Positions 8,556 to 15,254 of a stretch of 17,811 nucleotides of DNA are shown piece after piece; within the stretch, counting starts at the first letter, position 1; each line of letters starts with the position of its first letter. The notes below the pieces were generated by a model. That model worked only from the letters and a program-made list of their open reading frames with translations. It had not been told where the DNA came from and made no database searches. The position numbers and the translations under genes were made by a program. The DNA is from Synergistales bacterium. GTDB taxonomy: Bacteria > Synergistota > Synergistia > Synergistales > Aminobacteriaceae. The DNA is taken from contig BNVH01000072.1 in NCBI GenBank assembly GCA_025997955.1, forward strand, positions 1-17,811. The letters are read 5' to 3'.

Positions 8556-8589
8556 CACCCCCATGTTCCTTTTATAGGGGTGATTATAT
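8549..8589. promoter_or_regulatory. 13-base inverted repeat over the -10 box and ribosome site
   Basis: ATATAATCACCCC (8549-8561) is repeated in perfect inversion as GGGGTGATTATAT (8577-8589), with 15 bases between. The left arm contains the -10 box and ends at the expected transcript start. The right arm contains the Shine-Dalgarno bases and the first two bases of the ATG. The left arm would not be in the mRNA, so this is better read as a DNA operator for a dimeric repressor than as an RNA hairpin. Confidence 0.55.
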
Positions 8590-9523
8590 GTTTGATGATT
8601 ATGGTGAGAAATGGTTTTCAGACCCCGCTACGTTTGAGGAAAATCTTGTTTCCGTCTGGGGGCGCAGGTGGAGCGTTTTCTCCGAGGTGGGTAAGCTCAA
8701 GGCTGTGCTGTTGCGGCGTCCCGGCAAGGAAATAGAGGCGGTCAAAAACCCCGCCGACTGGCGCTGGAAAGACATAATGGACCCAAAAAGAGCGCGAGAT
8801 CAGCACGACGCGTTGGCCGAGGTTTACCGTTCAGCGGGGGTTGACGTCTTCTACGTCGAAGAACAGCGCGAGGATCGTCCTAACGCGCTTTTCATGCGCG
8901 ACAACGTGCTGGGGACGCCTGAGGGGGCTATAGTCTGCCGCCAGTCGACGGCGTTTCGGCGCGGCGAGGAAAGGGCCGTAGCCTTGGCTCTCGCCAAAAT
9001 CGGCTGTCCCATCGTCCGTACTATTTCGGGCGCGGGTGTTTTTGAAGGAGCTTGCGGAATATGGATAGACCGCGAGACCATTGTCCTCGGAACGGGCGTG
9101 CGCAGCAACGAGGAGGGGGTTCGTCAGGTTGAGGACGTCTTGCGGGCTATGGGCGTCACAAACATTTTGCGCTTCCAGATTCCCTGGGGGCACGCTCACC
9201 TTGACGGCCTTATGAATCCCGTCGACAAGAAAAAAATCTTGGTCTTCCCCTGGCAGATGCCATATGACGTAGCCGACGCCCTTATCAGGAAAGGGTTTAA
9301 GATAATTGAGGCGCCGTCCATAGATGAGGTCAAGCACGGCTCGGCCGTAAACCTCGTGGCGCTTGAGCCCGGCAGAGTTCTTATGAGCAAAGACAACCCC
9401 AAGACAAAAGCGACGCTCGAACAAAATGGCATTGAGGTTCTCGAGATAGAGGTAGACGAGCTGATGAAGGGCTTCGGCTGTCTGCACTGCATGACGGCTT
9501 TCTTGGAGAGAGACCCGATATAA
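8588..9523 (+). CDS. Arginine deiminase/DDAH-like guanidine-modifying enzyme (amidinotransferase family)
   Basis: This 311-residue cytosolic enzyme of the pentein fold acts on guanidino groups. Residues expected for the hydrolases are visible: D105 in FMRDN, E153 in FEGAC, H204 and D206 in HAHLDG, and a terminal cysteine C301 in LHCMT as nucleophile. The usual E-G-G-D motif reads E-G-A-C here, so the second acidic residue is missing. The length is nearer DDAH and short amidinotransferases (~260-310) than classical arginine deiminase (~400). The product could be citrulline from arginine or a methylarginine, but the exact substrate cannot be fixed. An amino-acid ABC transporter follows on the same strand and an ARG-box-like site precedes it, which supports an arginine-type role. 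The ribosome site AGGGGTGA is 3-4 bases before the ATG. Confidence 0.8.
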   Translation: MFDDYGEKWFSDPATFEENLVSVWGRRWSVFSEVGKLKAVLLRRPGKEIEAVKNPADWRWKDIMDPKRARDQHDALAEVYRSAGVDVFYVEEQREDRPNALFMRDNVLGTPEGAIVCRQSTAFRRGEERAVALALAKIGCPIVRTISGAGVFEGACGIWIDRETIVLGTGVRSNEEGVRQVEDVLRAMGVTNILRFQIPWGHAHLDGLMNPVDKKKILVFPWQMPYDVADALIRKGFKIIEAPSIDEVKHGSAVNLVALEPGRVLMSKDNPKTKATLEQNGIEVLEIEVDELMKGFGCLHCMTAFLERDPI

Positions 9524-9535
9524 TTTTAAGCGACA

Positions 9536-9563
9536 CAGGCGGAAGGTTTCGCTTTTTCGCCTG
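9536..9563 (+). terminator. Weak hairpin between enzyme and transporter genes
   Basis: CAGGCG (9536-9541) pairs with CGCCTG (9558-9563) across a 16-base loop that can pair a little further. It is followed by AAATTTT rather than a clean U run. It may partly terminate transcription or act as a stability hairpin for the transporter part of the message. The strong ribosome site AAGGAGG lies right after it. Confidence 0.3.
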
Positions 9564-9586
9564 AAATTTTAAGGAGGCGCTTTATA

Positions 9587-10402
9587 ATGAATAAACGCAA
9601 AATTGGTAAGTTGCTTTTGGCTTTGGTGATGTGCGCGTTGGTCTTGGGGTCGCCCGTAGCGGCTCAGGCAGCCGAGGGGACGCTCGACAAGATAGCCGCT
9701 TCTGGCAAGATAGTCGTCGGCTCCGCTCCCGGCTATTATCCTTTCGAGATGATGGATAAAAAGGGCGAGTTCATTGGCTATGACATCGACGTCGCCAAAG
9801 CTATCGCCGACGCCTTGGGCGTTAAGGTGGAATTCAGACAGTTCGAGTTCGCCGGGCTTATCCCCGCGCTTCAGGCCGGAGAAATAGACATCGTAATCGC
9901 GGGCATGTCCATCACCGGCAAGCGCGCCCTCACGGTCAGCTTTTCCAACCCTTACTTTGAGACCGGCCAGGTTTTGATGGTGCCGAAGAAAGACACTGAG
10001 ACCAAGAATTGGAAGGACCTCGACAAAAAGGGCAAAAAAATAGCCACGCCCCAGGGGCAGACCAGCGCGTTGTTGGCCGAATCGATAATAAAAGACGCGG
10101 AAATCCTGCACTTCCCGACGTTCCCCGAGACCTCTTTGGCCCTCGTCAACGGGCAAGTGGACGGCGTTATATACGACCAGCCCGGAATCCTTGTCTACGA
10201 GGCCCGTCACCCCGAAGAGGTCAGAGGCATTCACGACCTCATCAGCTTAGAGAACTTGGGCATAGCCTGCCGTCTCGGTGATACCTCTATGGTGCATTGG
10301 CTCAACTCTTTCCTGTATCAGTACAAGAGCAGCCCAAGGGAAATAGCGTCAAGAACCAAATGGATGGTCAACATAAAGGATTGGCTCAAGGAATTTGAAT
10401 AA
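9587..10402 (+). CDS. Amino-acid ABC transporter substrate-binding protein (family 3)
   Basis: This 271-residue secreted binding protein has a basic start (MNKRKIGK), a hydrophobic core and an A-x-A type cleavage site near VAAQA-AE (residues 25-30). No lipobox is seen; the C in LVMCAL lacks the preceding small residue. The mature part has the family 3 pattern: VVGSAPGYYPFEM, GYDIDVAKAIAD, LIPALQAGEIDIVIAGMSIT, R113 in TGKRALTVSFSNPYFETG (carboxylate-binding arginine) and VDGVIYDQP with D197. It binds a polar amino acid; arginine, ornithine or citrulline is inferred from the enzyme before it. The start has AAGGAGG about 10 bases upstream. It is followed after 9 bases by the permease gene. Confidence 0.9.
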   Translation: MNKRKIGKLLLALVMCALVLGSPVAAQAAEGTLDKIAASGKIVVGSAPGYYPFEMMDKKGEFIGYDIDVAKAIADALGVKVEFRQFEFAGLIPALQAGEIDIVIAGMSITGKRALTVSFSNPYFETGQVLMVPKKDTETKNWKDLDKKGKKIATPQGQTSALLAESIIKDAEILHFPTFPETSLALVNGQVDGVIYDQPGILVYEARHPEEVRGIHDLISLENLGIACRLGDTSMVHWLNSFLYQYKSSPREIASRTKWMVNIKDWLKEFE

Positions 10403-10411
10403 GACCGGAAA

Positions 10412-11059
10412 ATGAACTGGTTCGTCGTTTACCAAAATCTGCCCCTCTTCTTAAACGGAATACGCATGACGCTGACAATATCGTTCCTTGCCCTGCTCGT
10501 CAGCATTCCCGTCGGCGTACTCGCGGGGCTTTTCAGAGTGTCGAGGTGGCGCGCGCTGCGCTTCGTCTCCGCCTTGTACGTCGAATTTTTCAGAGGAGTT
10601 CCGCTATTGGTGCTACTCATATGGATTTTCTTCGTGCTCGGCAGATTTTTGAAGCTCAGCCCCTATGCCTCGGCCGTAGCGGGGCTCGGCATATTCTCGG
10701 GCGCTTTCGTGGCCGAGATTGTCCGGGCCGGTATTCAGGCCGTGCCGAGAGGGCAGATGGAGGCTGCGCGAGCGTCCGGCATGACGTATATACAGGCAAT
10801 GCGCCATGTCATTTTGCCGCAGGCTCTGCGCAAGGTGCTACCTCCGATGGCGTCGCAGTTCATTATTTTAGTCAAAGACTCCTCGCTCGTCTCCGTCATA
10901 TCCGTAGTCGACCTCTCAATGGTGGCCAAAAACCTAGTCGCCACTACGTTTCGCTCGATAGAAATATGGACGTTCGTCGCCGTGCTCTATTTTGTCATTA
11001 CCTACAGCCTCTCCAGGCTCATAGCCCTCTGCGAACGCAAGTTTCAGATGGATCATTAG
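10412..11059 (+). CDS. Amino-acid ABC transporter permease (HisM/GlnP type)
   Basis: This 215-residue inner-membrane protein has about five hydrophobic segments, starting at residues ~18-40. The cytoplasmic EAA loop reads EAARASGMTYIQAMRHVILP (residues ~117-136), which contacts the ATPase. GLGIFSGAFVAEIVRAGIQAVPRGQ before it is typical of the His/Glu/Gln/Arg permease subfamily. Only one permease gene is present, so it probably works as a homodimer. Translation likely depends on coupling, since only GGA is seen before the ATG. It lies 9 bases after the binding protein gene and 13 bases before the ATPase gene. Confidence 0.92.
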   Translation: MNWFVVYQNLPLFLNGIRMTLTISFLALLVSIPVGVLAGLFRVSRWRALRFVSALYVEFFRGVPLLVLLIWIFFVLGRFLKLSPYASAVAGLGIFSGAFVAEIVRAGIQAVPRGQMEAARASGMTYIQAMRHVILPQALRKVLPPMASQFIILVKDSSLVSVISVVDLSMVAKNLVATTFRSIEIWTFVAVLYFVITYSLSRLIALCERKFQMDH

Positions 11060-11072
11060 AGGAGGCGCGGCA

Positions 11073-11828
11073 ATGGGTCAAACAACAAATCCTGATATAA
11101 TGGTCAGAGTGAAGAACGTATCCAAAAAATTTGGGCGCCTAGAAGTTCTAAAAAACGTCTCTATAGACGTCCCGAGGTCGCAGGTCTTCGGCTTTATCGG
11201 CCCGAGCGGCGCGGGCAAAAGCACCATCGTCAGGACGGTCAACGCCCTTGAGGGCATAGACGGCGGGGAGGTATGGGTCGATGGTGTCTCCGTCCACTCG
11301 CGCTCCACCAACCTCAACAAACTCAGGGCAAACATCGGCTTCGTGTCGCAATCGTTCAACCTCTACCCGCACCTCAAAGTCCTGGAAAACGTCGCGCTCG
11401 CCCCCATAAAGGTCAAAAGACAGTCGCGGTCTGAGGCGGAAGACCGCGCGGCGTCTATACTGAAATCGCTTGGACTTGGCGACAAGATGGACGTTTTTCC
11501 GACGCGCCTCTCAGGCGGTCAACAGCAAAGGGTCGCCATAGCTAGGGCGCTGTCTATGGAGCCAAAGCTGATGATGTTCGACGAACCGACGTCGGCGCTT
11601 GACCCTGAGCTGATAAAAGAGGTTCTCGACGCGATAAGGGGCCTTCTTAAGACGGGGATAACCATACTCCTCGTCACTCACGAGATGAACTTCGCCCGCG
11701 ATATATGCGACTCGGTCGTCTTTATGGCGGACGGTGAGATTCTCGAAACCGGAGACCCGAAACAATTTTTCAGCCAACCAAAAACGAAGCGCGCGCAAGA
11801 TTTTCTAAGCGCGGTTTTGAACCGCTAA
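11073..11828 (+). CDS. Amino-acid ABC transporter ATP-binding protein (GlnQ/HisP type)
   Basis: This 251-residue ATPase energises the permease encoded just before it. It shows Walker A GPSGAGKST (43-51), Q-loop Q93 in FVSQSFNLYPH, signature LSGGQ (146-150), Walker B LMMFDE (167-171) with catalytic E171, D-loop SALD and H-loop H203 in VTHEMNFA. All motifs are intact and the length is normal for polar amino-acid importers. The ribosome site GGAGG is about 8 bases upstream of the ATG. The last codons overlap a convergent phosphatase remnant by 4 bases, and no clear terminator follows. Confidence 0.93.
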   Translation: MGQTTNPDIMVRVKNVSKKFGRLEVLKNVSIDVPRSQVFGFIGPSGAGKSTIVRTVNALEGIDGGEVWVDGVSVHSRSTNLNKLRANIGFVSQSFNLYPHLKVLENVALAPIKVKRQSRSEAEDRAASILKSLGLGDKMDVFPTRLSGGQQQRVAIARALSMEPKLMMFDEPTSALDPELIKEVLDAIRGLLKTGITILLVTHEMNFARDICDSVVFMADGEILETGDPKQFFSQPKTKRAQDFLSAVLNR

Positions 11829-12016
11829 AACCCTTGGGCTATGGGCGAACCCGTTCCCCTCAGCCTCTGTTTGTCGCCGTGAAAGGCCCGCAGGTTCACC
11901 ACGGTTTTGATCCCCAGCTTCTCTAATCTAAGAAAACCCGCAGCGGTCGGTTGCGCGCTCCGATAGACAAAAAATCGAAAGTGTTTCAAATTTTGTTCAT
12001 CTCCGTCCACGTGCAA
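11825..12016 (-). pseudogene. Fragment of a dual-specificity/tyrosine phosphatase
   Basis: The frame reads FFVYRSAQPTAAGFLRLEKL then GIKTVVNLRAFHGDKQRLRGTG. This is the start of the DSP-like phosphatase family (YRSAQPT, G-I-K-T-V-V-N-L-R). It stops after 63 residues, well before the catalytic HCxxGxxR loop, so it cannot be active. Only a TTG is available as start, and an in-frame stop lies 27 bases upstream of it. It lies 3' of the ZnuC-like gene on the same strand and its stop overlaps the end of the convergent ATPase gene. I read it as a leftover at a deletion or rearrangement junction. Confidence 0.6.
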
Positions 12017-12043
12017 TTGTATCCGAGCATTTCGCGCAGAATA

Positions 12044-12703
12044 TTAAGCAATGAAGTCAACCGCCTTTCCGAAAAATAGTTGTTTTCCATCGCCGAGCCG
12101 CAAGACGTGCGTCGCGTACAGCTTTGCGGCGGATATGTCGTGGGACACGCAGATTATCGTCATTCCGTCCCCGTGCAAACCGTTTAACAGCGCGTACAGC
12201 TCACTCGTGGCGTTCGGGTCAAGCCCGGCGGTCGGTTCGTCGAGAATGAGAAGCCCTTTCGCGGCGCACAGCGCCCGCGCCAACAGTACGCGCCGCTGCT
12301 GGCCACTCGACAACTCGCGGAAGCACTTTCCGCTTAGGTCTGAAACTCCGAGCCGCTTCAAATTTTCAAAAGCGGCTATTTTGTCGGCAAGCGAGTAGAA
12401 CGGCATAATTCCACGCCCAGCGAGCCGCCCCGACAGCGCGACCTCGAAAGCGGCGGCGGGAAAATCCTTTTGCGCGGCGGTTTGCTGAGGAAGATAACCT
12501 ATTTCACTTTGAGGAAACTCCGTTAAGACGCTTCCTGAAAGCGGTATTTTCAATTTCAGCAAACCGCTGAGCAAGGTGCTTTTTCCGCTTCCGTTTTCGC
12601 CAACGATAAACAGGTATTCGCCGCTACCGACGGTAAAGTTGAGCCCGGCCACGCACAGCAACCCCTCGTAGCCGAAAGAAGCGTCTTTAACAGAAATCGT
12701 CAT
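12044..12703 (-). CDS. Orphan ZnuC-like metal ABC transporter ATPase
   Basis: This 219-residue protein has Walker A GENGSGKST (35-43), the YLPQQTAAQKDFPAAAFEV segment (70-88) typical of zinc/manganese importers, signature LSSGQ (131-135, with S for the usual first G), Walker B LLILDE (151-156) and H188 in CVSHDI. The C-terminus (QLFFGKAVDF) is like that of ZnuC relatives, so the gene seems complete. ZnuC needs a ZnuB permease and a ZnuA binding protein, yet neither is adjacent: a phosphatase fragment lies downstream and an aminotransferase gene 12 bases upstream. Either the partners are elsewhere or the operon was cut. The ribosome site is weak (GTAGGGC). Confidence 0.82.
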   Translation of the reverse strand: MTISVKDASFGYEGLLCVAGLNFTVGSGEYLFIVGENGSGKSTLLSGLLKLKIPLSGSVLTEFPQSEIGYLPQQTAAQKDFPAAAFEVALSGRLAGRGIMPFYSLADKIAAFENLKRLGVSDLSGKCFRELSSGQQRRVLLARALCAAKGLLILDEPTAGLDPNATSELYALLNGLHGDGMTIICVSHDISAAKLYATHVLRLGDGKQLFFGKAVDFIA

Positions 12704-12715
12704 TACCGCAACGCC

Positions 12716-14068
12716 CTACCAACCCTTTACCGTTTCGAGTATGGAGTCTGGAATCTGTCCCTTAGCGAATTCGTCCATGGATTCTTCGATGATGTCAAGC
12801 GCCTTGTCCATATCCTCCATAGAAATGACGAGCGGGGGCTGGATTCGCAGGACGGAGCCGCTGAAAAAGGAGAGCAGAATCCCCTTTTCCCACGCGCGAT
12901 AGCATATTTTAGCGGCCGCCGCGCGGTGGCGTTCTTTCGTCTCGCGGCTTGTGACGAGGTCTACCCCGATGGAAAGCCCTATACCGCGCACGTCGCCGAT
13001 GAACTCGAACTTCTTTTGCATCTCGCGGAAACGGTTTTGAGCGTGTTCTCCCAGTTCCGCCGCGTGGGACAGAATATTTTCCTCGCGGAGCGCCTCAATG
13101 GTGGCGAGGGCAGCCGCGCAGCAGACGGGGTTTCCTCCGGTCGTGAAGAGGTGAACGGGGGCCTCCAAGGGCTCAATTAGCTCGGCTCTGGCTACTACCC
13201 CGCTCAAAGGCAGCCCCGAGGCGATGGCCTTGCCCATGATGATAGCGTCGGGGATGACGCCGAAGTTTTCGATGCCAAACCACTTTCCGGTACGGCCAAA
13301 ACCCTGTTGAACCTCTTCGGATATCAGAAGAATGCCGTGCCTGTCGCAGAGCTCGCGAAGGTCTTTCATAAATTTCGCTGGGGGGACGATTAGGCCGGAG
13401 TCGCCCTGTATGGGCTCAATAATAAACGCTCCAACTTCGTCGGCGGGCATATAGTTGTCGAAGGCAATCTGAATTTGCTCGATGCAGTAGTCGGATGTCT
13501 GCTCAGGCGTCATTCCAGGCAGGGGAGGGCGGTAAGGGTCGGGGTAGGGGACATGAAAAATCTCTGGCAAAAGGGGGCCAATCTTGCGGCTCATAGGCAG
13601 GCTGACCGCTGAGAGGCTAATAGCCCCATAGGTACTGCCATGGTAGGAGCGTATGAAGGAGACGATTTTGGGCCTGCCGGTGGCCACGCGCGCCATTTTG
13701 ATAGCGCCGTCGTTGGCGTCCGAACCGCAAAGCCCGAAAAAAACGCGCTTCCGATAGTCTCCAGGCGCGATAGATATAAGTTCTTTCGCAAGTTTCACCA
13801 CGGGCTCGTGGTACATATACACATGGGTATAAAGGATGAGTTCCTCGGCCTGTTTCTTGATGGCGTCCACGACCCTTGGGTGGCAGTGTCCGGTGTTAAT
13901 TGCCCCCGCGCTGGCAAGCATATCAATGTAGTGGTTCCCGTCGAGGTCTTCTATGATAGCGCCCCGTCCTTTTTTGATTGCTAAGGGATAGTAGGGTATC
14001 TTCGCGCCCGGTGAGGTCAGCGTTTTATCGTCCTCCACCACTTTGAGGCATTGAGTCAAATTTTTCAT
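12716..14068 (-). CDS. Class III PLP-dependent aminotransferase
   Basis: About 450 residues of the omega-amino acid/4-aminobutyrate/acetylornithine aminotransferase fold. Counted from the ATG at 14074, the PLP lysine is K282 in IMGKAIASGLPL. GSDANDGAIKMAR (118-130) and TTGGNPVCCAAA (311-322) are the cofactor phosphate and dimer contacts. The motif usually written D-E-V-Q before GFGRTGKWFG is E-E-V-Q here (253-256), so the acidic partner of the pyridine nitrogen would be Glu. I prefer the third codon (ATG at 14068), since AAGGAGG is 9 bases away; for the first ATG it would be only 3. A terminator lies just upstream, so expression probably needs read-through from the TRAP genes. The amino donor cannot be named from sequence. 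Confidence 0.88.
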   Translation of the reverse strand: MKNLTQCLKVVEDDKTLTSPGAKIPYYPLAIKKGRGAIIEDLDGNHYIDMLASAGAINTGHCHPRVVDAIKKQAEELILYTHVYMYHEPVVKLAKELISIAPGDYRKRVFFGLCGSDANDGAIKMARVATGRPKIVSFIRSYHGSTYGAISLSAVSLPMSRKIGPLLPEIFHVPYPDPYRPPLPGMTPEQTSDYCIEQIQIAFDNYMPADEVGAFIIEPIQGDSGLIVPPAKFMKDLRELCDRHGILLISEEVQQGFGRTGKWFGIENFGVIPDAIIMGKAIASGLPLSGVVARAELIEPLEAPVHLFTTGGNPVCCAAALATIEALREENILSHAAELGEHAQNRFREMQKKFEFIGDVRGIGLSIGVDLVTSRETKERHRAAAAKICYRAWEKGILLSFFSGSVLRIQPPLVISMEDMDKALDIIEESMDEFAKGQIPDSILETVKGW

Positions 14069-14090
14069 CGCCATTTTCCTCCTTATAATT

Positions 14091-14118
14091 AAAAAAGGCG
14101 GGAAGCCCCGCCTTTTTT
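14091..14118 (-). terminator. Strong intrinsic terminator after dctP
   Basis: AAAAAAGGCGGG (14091-14102) and CCCGCCTTTTTT (14107-14118) pair fully around a 4-base loop, with T runs on either strand. On the minus strand it ends the dctQ-dctM-dctP message. It also lies only 17 bases before the first ATG of the aminotransferase gene. Confidence 0.9.
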
Positions 14119-14139
14119 ACTGGTTTCAAAAAAAAATAT

Positions 14140-15165
14140 TTACGGCCTGGGGATACCGGACTCCCGGTAGACGCGATCCATCAGATCTTTGCCGAGTAAA
14201 CCCTCCATCTGCGGCCACACGGTCTTGCGGACGTGGTCGGCGACCTTGGTAAGCTCTTCGGGCGTCAGTATGACTATTTCCCATCCATACTCGTCCTTTA
14301 GCATCTGGCGGTACTTTTCGTCCTCCGCCGCGGCGCGCTCCCACTGGACGGCGGACTCCTCAAGAGCCGCCGTTTGAATTATCTCCTGATCCGCCGGTGA
14401 CAGCTTATTCCACAGGTCGAGGTTGACCGCTATCCACCAGGACTCGAAAAAGTCGTTGTACTGAATCCAGACCTTGTTGACGTCCTTAAACTGCCATGCC
14501 TGGAAGGGAGGTCCTCCCATCTGACCATCGGCGATGCCCGTCTGAATGGCGCTGTAGGCCTCGGCGTAGGGAATGGGCGTAGCGACGTAGCCAATGGCCT
14601 CATAGGTCAACTCGCAGGGCTTGATTGGCATGACGCGAACTTTCAGCAGGTTGTGAACCTCGGGATTGGCGTAGCTGGCCGGTTTGCTTTTGAGGGAAAC
14701 TCCCGCCATGCCCAGCGGAATGACCGCAAGGGCCTTGACATTATGCTCTGCCCACAGATCCTGAATTATCTTGTAGGCCCAGCCATCTTTGCCATAAACC
14801 TGTTTGGCTTCTTCAATGTCCTTCACAAGGTAGGGGAAGTAGTAGGCCAGATTCAGCTTGGGATCGAAGTTGGAGTTGGCCTGAGCCATGTTCACCTCCA
14901 GAGAACCTCGCGACAGCATCTCGAAGGTCTCCGTCCAGTCGCCCAGAATACCGTTTGAGAAAACGTCGATGTGAATGCGTCCGTTGGTGCGCTCCTCGAC
15001 CTTGCGGGCAAAATCCTTAGCCCGTTGATCGTAGTCGCTTCCCTCGGGGTGAACCTGCGCCATACGCCACTTGTACTCAGGCGTTGCCGCAACGCCCGCC
15101 TCGGGCGCTAAGAAAATAGCGCAACACAGCAACATCAAAGCCACTATCCAGAATTTTCTTTTCAC
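14140..15165 (-). CDS. dctP: TRAP transporter substrate-binding protein DctP
   Basis: This is the periplasmic binding protein for a carboxylate-containing solute. I start it at GTG 15165 (MKRKFWIVALM...) because GGAGGGG lies 6 bases upstream. The longer ATG at 15180 actually overlaps that ribosome site and has none of its own. The signal peptide runs to about GVA-AT, without a lipobox. The mature protein has the DctP features: R in LLKVRVMP (residue 177 from the GTG), which should hold the carboxylate, then PIPYAEAYSAIQTGIADGQ. The long helix near the end is rich in E and K. The gene is 3' of dctM with a gap of 89 bases and ends before the strong terminator. Confidence 0.93.
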   Translation of the reverse strand: MKRKFWIVALMLLCCAIFLAPEAGVAATPEYKWRMAQVHPEGSDYDQRAKDFARKVEERTNGRIHIDVFSNGILGDWTETFEMLSRGSLEVNMAQANSNFDPKLNLAYYFPYLVKDIEEAKQVYGKDGWAYKIIQDLWAEHNVKALAVIPLGMAGVSLKSKPASYANPEVHNLLKVRVMPIKPCELTYEAIGYVATPIPYAEAYSAIQTGIADGQMGGPPFQAWQFKDVNKVWIQYNDFFESWWIAVNLDLWNKLSPADQEIIQTAALEESAVQWERAAAEDEKYRQMLKDEYGWEIVILTPEELTKVADHVRKTVWPQMEGLLGKDLMDRVYRESGIPRP

Positions 15166-15254
15166 CAAAAACCCCTCCATTCGATAAAATTAACCATAAA
15201 CGCTCCATACACCAACATCAACGCCGAACAGGAATCCCTTCTCCCGCACCTCCC

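Noticed and set aside
8831..9487. 218-codon open frame antisense to the guanidine enzyme gene
   Set aside because: The plus strand holds an intact catalytic set and ribosome site; the minus frame has neither.
9569..10234. 221-codon open frame antisense to the binding protein gene
   Set aside because: A shadow of a clear family 3 binding protein with signal peptide and ribosome site.
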